From contig JAQFVV010012446.1 of NCBI GenBank assembly GCA_028023455.1, positions 2,976,001 to 3,040,000 on the forward strand: DNA of 64,000 nucleotides. Reading direction: 5' to 3'. Shown here in pieces: positions 60,058 through 64,000 of this stretch. How positions within the stretch are numbered: the stretch's first letter is position 1; each line of letters starts with the position of its first letter. This DNA is from Epiperipatus broadwayi (Eukaryota > Onychophora > Udeonychophora > Euonychophora > Peripatidae). The translations under genes and the position numbers were made by a program. Under the pieces are notes generated by a model, which worked only from the letters and a program-made list of their open reading frames with translations, searched no databases and was not told the origin of the DNA.

Positions 60058-60371
60058 CCATCAAACATCACATGATCACCATTCTTTATGCTTACACAAG
60101 CTGTTTTCACAGAGGTGAAACTCTCAATACAATATCACCACTCAGTGCAAGCCAGAGTAATCAATGGATGCAGGAAGGTTTATGCATAAAATCCCTATCT
60201 AGTGCCTACTCATCCAATATCTCCAGACTAGTTTCTAGCTTCGCTTTCATCAATGAGGAGCCTTGCATCTGAGAGCACTTAGGATTTTATACACAAACCT
60301 TCCTGCATCCATTGATTACTCTGGCTTACACTGAGTGGCGCTACTGTATTGAAAGTTTTGCTTCGGTGAAA
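60058..60371 (-). mobile_element. Family A hammerhead element, single ribozyme
   Basis: In minus orientation: 5' arm, one ribozyme (about 60219-60259, minus strand), 3' arm and tail (GTGATCATGTGATGTTTGAT). The ribozyme keeps GAAAC, ACTAGT and GTC; helix II is AGC-GAA-GCT, but the first core reads TTGATGA (C3 to U) and helix I has a mismatch, so activity is unlikely. Like 4822-5098 it lacks the antisense copy. The 66-residue plus frame (60072-60272) is the repeat translated. Confidence 0.8.
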
Positions 60372-62189
60372 AAACATATATATATACTGTAGCCTTTGTT
60401 TTTGACCAAAGATGACCTAGTGGGCAGCAGATGCCATTTGTTAATAAAGAAAAAAAATTCTCATAGAAGAAATCAATCAAATAAGAAAATTCATCAATAA
60501 CTAATTTTAAAATGGACAGAGTAATCGGAAAGTTTATAATGGTCGTAAGATATAAGAGAATCGTATCTGGAAAATTTTGAAAAAAAATTACTGTATAAAT
60601 TTGTTTTGAGTGTATGGAGATAATTTTGGAGTATCACACACTGTATCTTTAAGTATGCTTTAATTATTAAAAATTAAATAGTAAGATCGACTGGTAAGAT
60701 TTCTCTATTAAATAAATAAGTGAAAAGATCGATGGAAATGTAAATCGTAAAGGTTTGGCTTGTTCGTAATCATGCTTACTGCAATAGTCAATTTTCAGAG
60801 AAATGGGTCTAAATTTTTAAATATTACATGATAGATCATGTTAGGTGGAATTTATAGGATTAGCTAGTAAGGTTAGTTAGAACGTGTGTGTGGGCGTGTA
60901 TATGTGGTCTACAATATATACACAAAACAAAATAATCTTCCTATCATTCACTTCAAAAACCAACTTCCTTTAACATCAAAGGTGGTTGCTTTGCATTGTT
61001 AAATAATCGTGATTTTAAAAATAAAGTCTCTTTAGAATTAAATAATGGGAAGTATTCTATTTTAAATTCGGATCTTGGTGAAAAAATAAAATCTAAATTA
61101 ATTGAAATTATGACAATTATGAAAAATATATTTTTATAGTAGATTAAGTGTGTTATATTAGTGATTACTCAAACTTACAAAAAATGGCACTAAAGTAGAA
61201 AAAGGAGAAATGCTCTTGTTTACTATAATAAGCTAAAAAAAAATTATGGGAAACTGTGTTAGTATTAATATATTGTCCATATTAAGCACGTATTATACAG
61301 TATAAATAGGTGTTTTAACTGCATCAAAATATTCTATGAGAATGTAGATAAAAACGAACCATGAAATTTATAATCATGAAACATATAGTTAAGAATAGTT
61401 TAATCATCTGAGACTTGTCACAAATCAAGGTCTCCCTTTTATGGATGTCATCCAAGAACATTCAATTGAAAAATGATTGCATAAAAAATGAAATTCTTAT
61501 AATGTTCCAAGCCAATTTCTTTTTCTGGATCCAACAATAAAGCCAGTTGAACTTTATCTTTCTAGATGCAACTGGAGATCTCATGAAAAAATTCAGTATA
61601 GTTCATGATTGTTGAGGTGATTCATAAATAAACTTTATCAGTCACTGATCTATGAAAATGTGATCAAACATGAATTATAAATCATATAGCTAATGATTGC
61701 CAAATCTATGACTATAGTAACAGAATTGTAGGCTTTAGTAAAACTGCTGGAGAGTCTATTCCCTGATTGGAATCTCTGGACATTCTTTTATAATAAGTTG
61801 TCTCAAAAAATCAATATGGTAAATAAACAAATAATATAGTTACTGATTATCAAATCTATTACTATAGTAGTGGAATCCGATAGGGAATCTACCTCTTGGA
61901 TGGATTATCTACAAATTCCTTTATGGTCTTTTTATTAATAGTTAAGCTATCTAAAAATCCATATATTAAACAATAGTAATAATCACAATAATTTACTTAT
62001 TTATTATACAGTATATAAAAATTAAAATGAAGTAACTTCAAACTTGAATAGATTCGTGCAAAGAATTATTCAGAATGGCCCTCAAATTCCAAAATTAATT
62101 ACAAAAAAAAAAGAATATATATACATTTATCATGTGCAATACATACAACAATTGAATTACAAAAGGTTAATACAAAAAAGAAAAAAAAC
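60372..62189. other. AT-rich non-coding stretch
   Basis: Nothing can be supported. Confidence 0.5.
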
Positions 62190-62440
62190 AATAAAAATAG
62201 TTACAAGTGGAGTAGGGCTGGACATATTACTAAAAGAGATGATGATAGATGAACTGTTGAAATCTGAAACTGGATTCCAAGAGATTATAAAAGACCTAGA
62301 AAAAGACCACATGTGAGATGGATGGATGAAATAACCAAGAGTGCTGAAGTGATATGGAAAAGAGGTTAGAGATCGGAGATGGATTGAACTCGGAGAGACC
62401 TTCATCCTGCAGTGGATCGATAATGGTTGAAAATGATAGT
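62190..62440 (+). pseudogene. RTE LINE 3'-end fragment
   Basis: Aligns with 63330-63580: GGATTCCAAGAGATTATAAA, GACCACATGTGAGATGGATG, CTTCATCCTGCAGTGGATCG. Frames are broken. It keeps only the extreme C-terminus of the RTE ORF. Confidence 0.75.
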
Positions 62441-62743
62441 GATGAATATGATCAAGATTACCAGTAGATACTATACAAAAATTGTCATAAATATCCAGCA
62501 CAGAAGTCAATCTGATTCTACCAAAAATAATATGCACAGTATAATTTTGCAAGGAACATAACGATGATACTGTGTAAACAATACAACCATTGCAAATAGA
62601 TGTCATAGGACAAGGATTTTGATAATAATAATGATAAATCTTTAATTATTGTCTAAAAAGTTTGTGATAATGACGTTTTAGTTATACATTGGTTTCAATT
62701 CTAGCAGTTGAATGTATTTAGAAAAGTATAACTTTTTACAGCA

Positions 62744-63581
62744 GTGCTGCAAGAAGTATTTTGTGGATTAAAATGGGAAGCTAAAGGAGTGAAAGTAAAT
62801 GGAGAGTATTTAAGTCATTTAGATTTTGCAGATGATGTCGTTGTTTTTGCAAATAATGCTTTAGAGCTACAGGAAATGTTGCAGGAGTTATCAGATGAAA
62901 GTAGTAAAGTAGGACTAAAGATAAATGTTAAAAAGACTAAAGTAATGTTTAATGTATTTTCTCAAAATATGAAAATAAAGATTGATTATGATGAGTTAGA
63001 AGAAGTTAACAGTTACAAATACCTTGGTCAGATTATTAATACAGATGGAAACATAATGGATGAAATTAATCATAGAATTACACTTGGTTGGAGTGCTTTT
63101 GTTAAAAATAACTTGATACTAAAAGGAAATATACCTATATGTTTGAAAAAGCTTTTTAATAAATGTGTTTTGCCAGTTCTTACTTATGGATCTGAGACTT
63201 GGACACTTAATAGAAAAGCAATACAGAGACTTCAGACCACTCAAAGAAGTATGGAGAGATGCATGTTGGGAATAACAAGAAGAGATTGAAAACACAATGT
63301 ATGGGTAAAACAGGTGTTACTGACCTAATTGAAAAAATTAAAAGACTGGAGTTGGGCTGACATATTGCTAGAAGAGAAGATAATAGATGGACAATTGAAA
63401 TCTTAAAGTGGATTCCAAGAGATTGTAAAAGACCCAGAAAGAGACCACATGTGAGATGGATGGATGAAATAAGAAAGTGTGCAGGGGTGATGTGGAGAAG
63501 AAAAGCTAAAGATAGGAAAAGATGGGTTGAACTTAGAGAGATCTTCATCCTGCAGTGGATTGATAATGGTTGATGATGATG
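62744..63581 (+). pseudogene. RTE-type non-LTR retrotransposon, 5'-truncated
   Basis: The frame from 62744 (181 residues, no real start) covers the second half of the reverse transcriptase. It has LKWEAKGVKVNGEYLSHLDF followed by ADD (catalytic FADD, residues 28-31), GLKINVKKTKVMF (57-69) and YKYLGQIINTDGN (91-103). Towards the end come LPVLTYGSETWTLNRKAIQR and MLGITRRD, all typical of the RTE clade endonuclease-reverse transcriptase. A stop at 63287-63289 and a frameshift follow. The C-terminal tail (HIARREDNRW, KRPRKRPHVRWMDEIRK, FILQWIDNG) then runs to the natural stop at 63571, followed by a GAT repeat typical of RTE 3' ends. The endonuclease and first RT half are missing. Such an RTE could be the enzyme source that moved smaller elements (inference). 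Confidence 0.88.
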
Positions 63582-64000
63582 AAATAAGGTTTGAATTTTT
63601 CTAAAAAAACATTTAACAATTCAATATCTTGATGAAAATAGTTCAATGTATAAATATAAATTAATTTGCATTTTAATATTTTACCTATTAACTTTTATGG
63701 TAGTCAATAATGTATGTGGGGTTTAGTTCAATAGACATATAGCACAACCTTAACCAATAAACAGTTGATCTAATTAAAATAGGATACAATTTTCTATCAA
63801 CAGGAAAGTCAATAAATTCTATCACAAAATTAACCACAACCGCACCAAGGACAATAAACCAAGAATTCTGATACCATACATTCAACCCCTGGCAAATGTC
63901 TCAACAATAAGCTATTTAAAGACTTCATCATCACATCGTTTACCTCCAAATACAAACAGACATCAATAATTCCAAGGATATAATCACACCTGAGCTGACT
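63582..64000. other. AT-rich non-coding stretch
   Basis: Nothing can be supported; the minus frame 63688-63885 is without recognisable motifs. Confidence 0.5.

Noticed and set aside
1-64000. CRISPR arrays, operons, bacterial genes or origins
   Set aside because: No regularly spaced repeats, no ribosome-binding-site-led long frames; repeat content and splice-type signals are eukaryotic.

Overview
This is a eukaryotic, almost certainly invertebrate metazoan, genomic window. It is strongly AT-rich and has no bacterial-type gene packing. It carries animal repeat families: RTE-type and zinc-knuckle non-LTR retrotransposons, a ZBED-like hAT transposon, long-LTR retroelements, tRNA- and 5S-derived SINE pieces, and fold-back MITEs. 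I cannot name the species; a chelicerate or other AT-rich invertebrate would fit, but that is a guess. No complete host protein-coding gene is visible. The best host signal is a short CpG-bearing first exon on the minus strand at 56221-56345. Two weaker minus-strand exon candidates lie at about 19899-20114 and 4146-4324, so much of the window could be introns of one large minus-strand gene (inference).

The most notable content is a dispersed set of small mobile elements carrying hammerhead self-cleaving ribozyme motifs. Two related families are present. Family A (helix III palindrome ACTAGT) has copies at about 2919, 4822, 12294, 40463, 46196, 46699, 51643, 53199 and 60058. Family B (helix III palindrome ACCGGT) has copies at 1400-1842 and 8742-8851. 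They share the layout CCTCA-CTGATGA-(11 to 13 nt)-GAAAC..GTC-TGGGG, with compensating changes in helices II and III. Five copies are flanked by target-site duplications of 11-14 bp (one more has a 12-bp pair with one mismatch), which points to reverse-transcription-mediated insertion. One insertion (46699-47309) looks like a head-to-tail dimer. This fits animal 'retrozymes' and the hammerheads of Penelope-like elements. Unusually, many copies are palindromes with a hammerhead on each strand.

Layout: 1-13 kb holds ribozyme elements, a 1.1-kb head-to-head tRNA-SINE palindrome (8728-9847) and a 5S rRNA-derived fragment (10841-10922). 13-22 kb holds a tRNA-derived SINE, fold-back MITEs and a second SINE palindrome. 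22-27 kb holds a LINE 3' end and a decayed 3.3-kb hAT element. 32.2-38.6 kb is a recent non-autonomous LTR retrotransposon with two nearly identical ~1.96-kb LTRs and a coiled-coil gag-like ORF but no visible pol. 42.3-44.5 kb is a solo LTR of another family. 46-54 kb is a cluster of ribozyme elements, with LINE and hAT-MITE insertions. 56.2 kb is the first exon. 60-64 kb holds another ribozyme element and two RTE LINE remnants.
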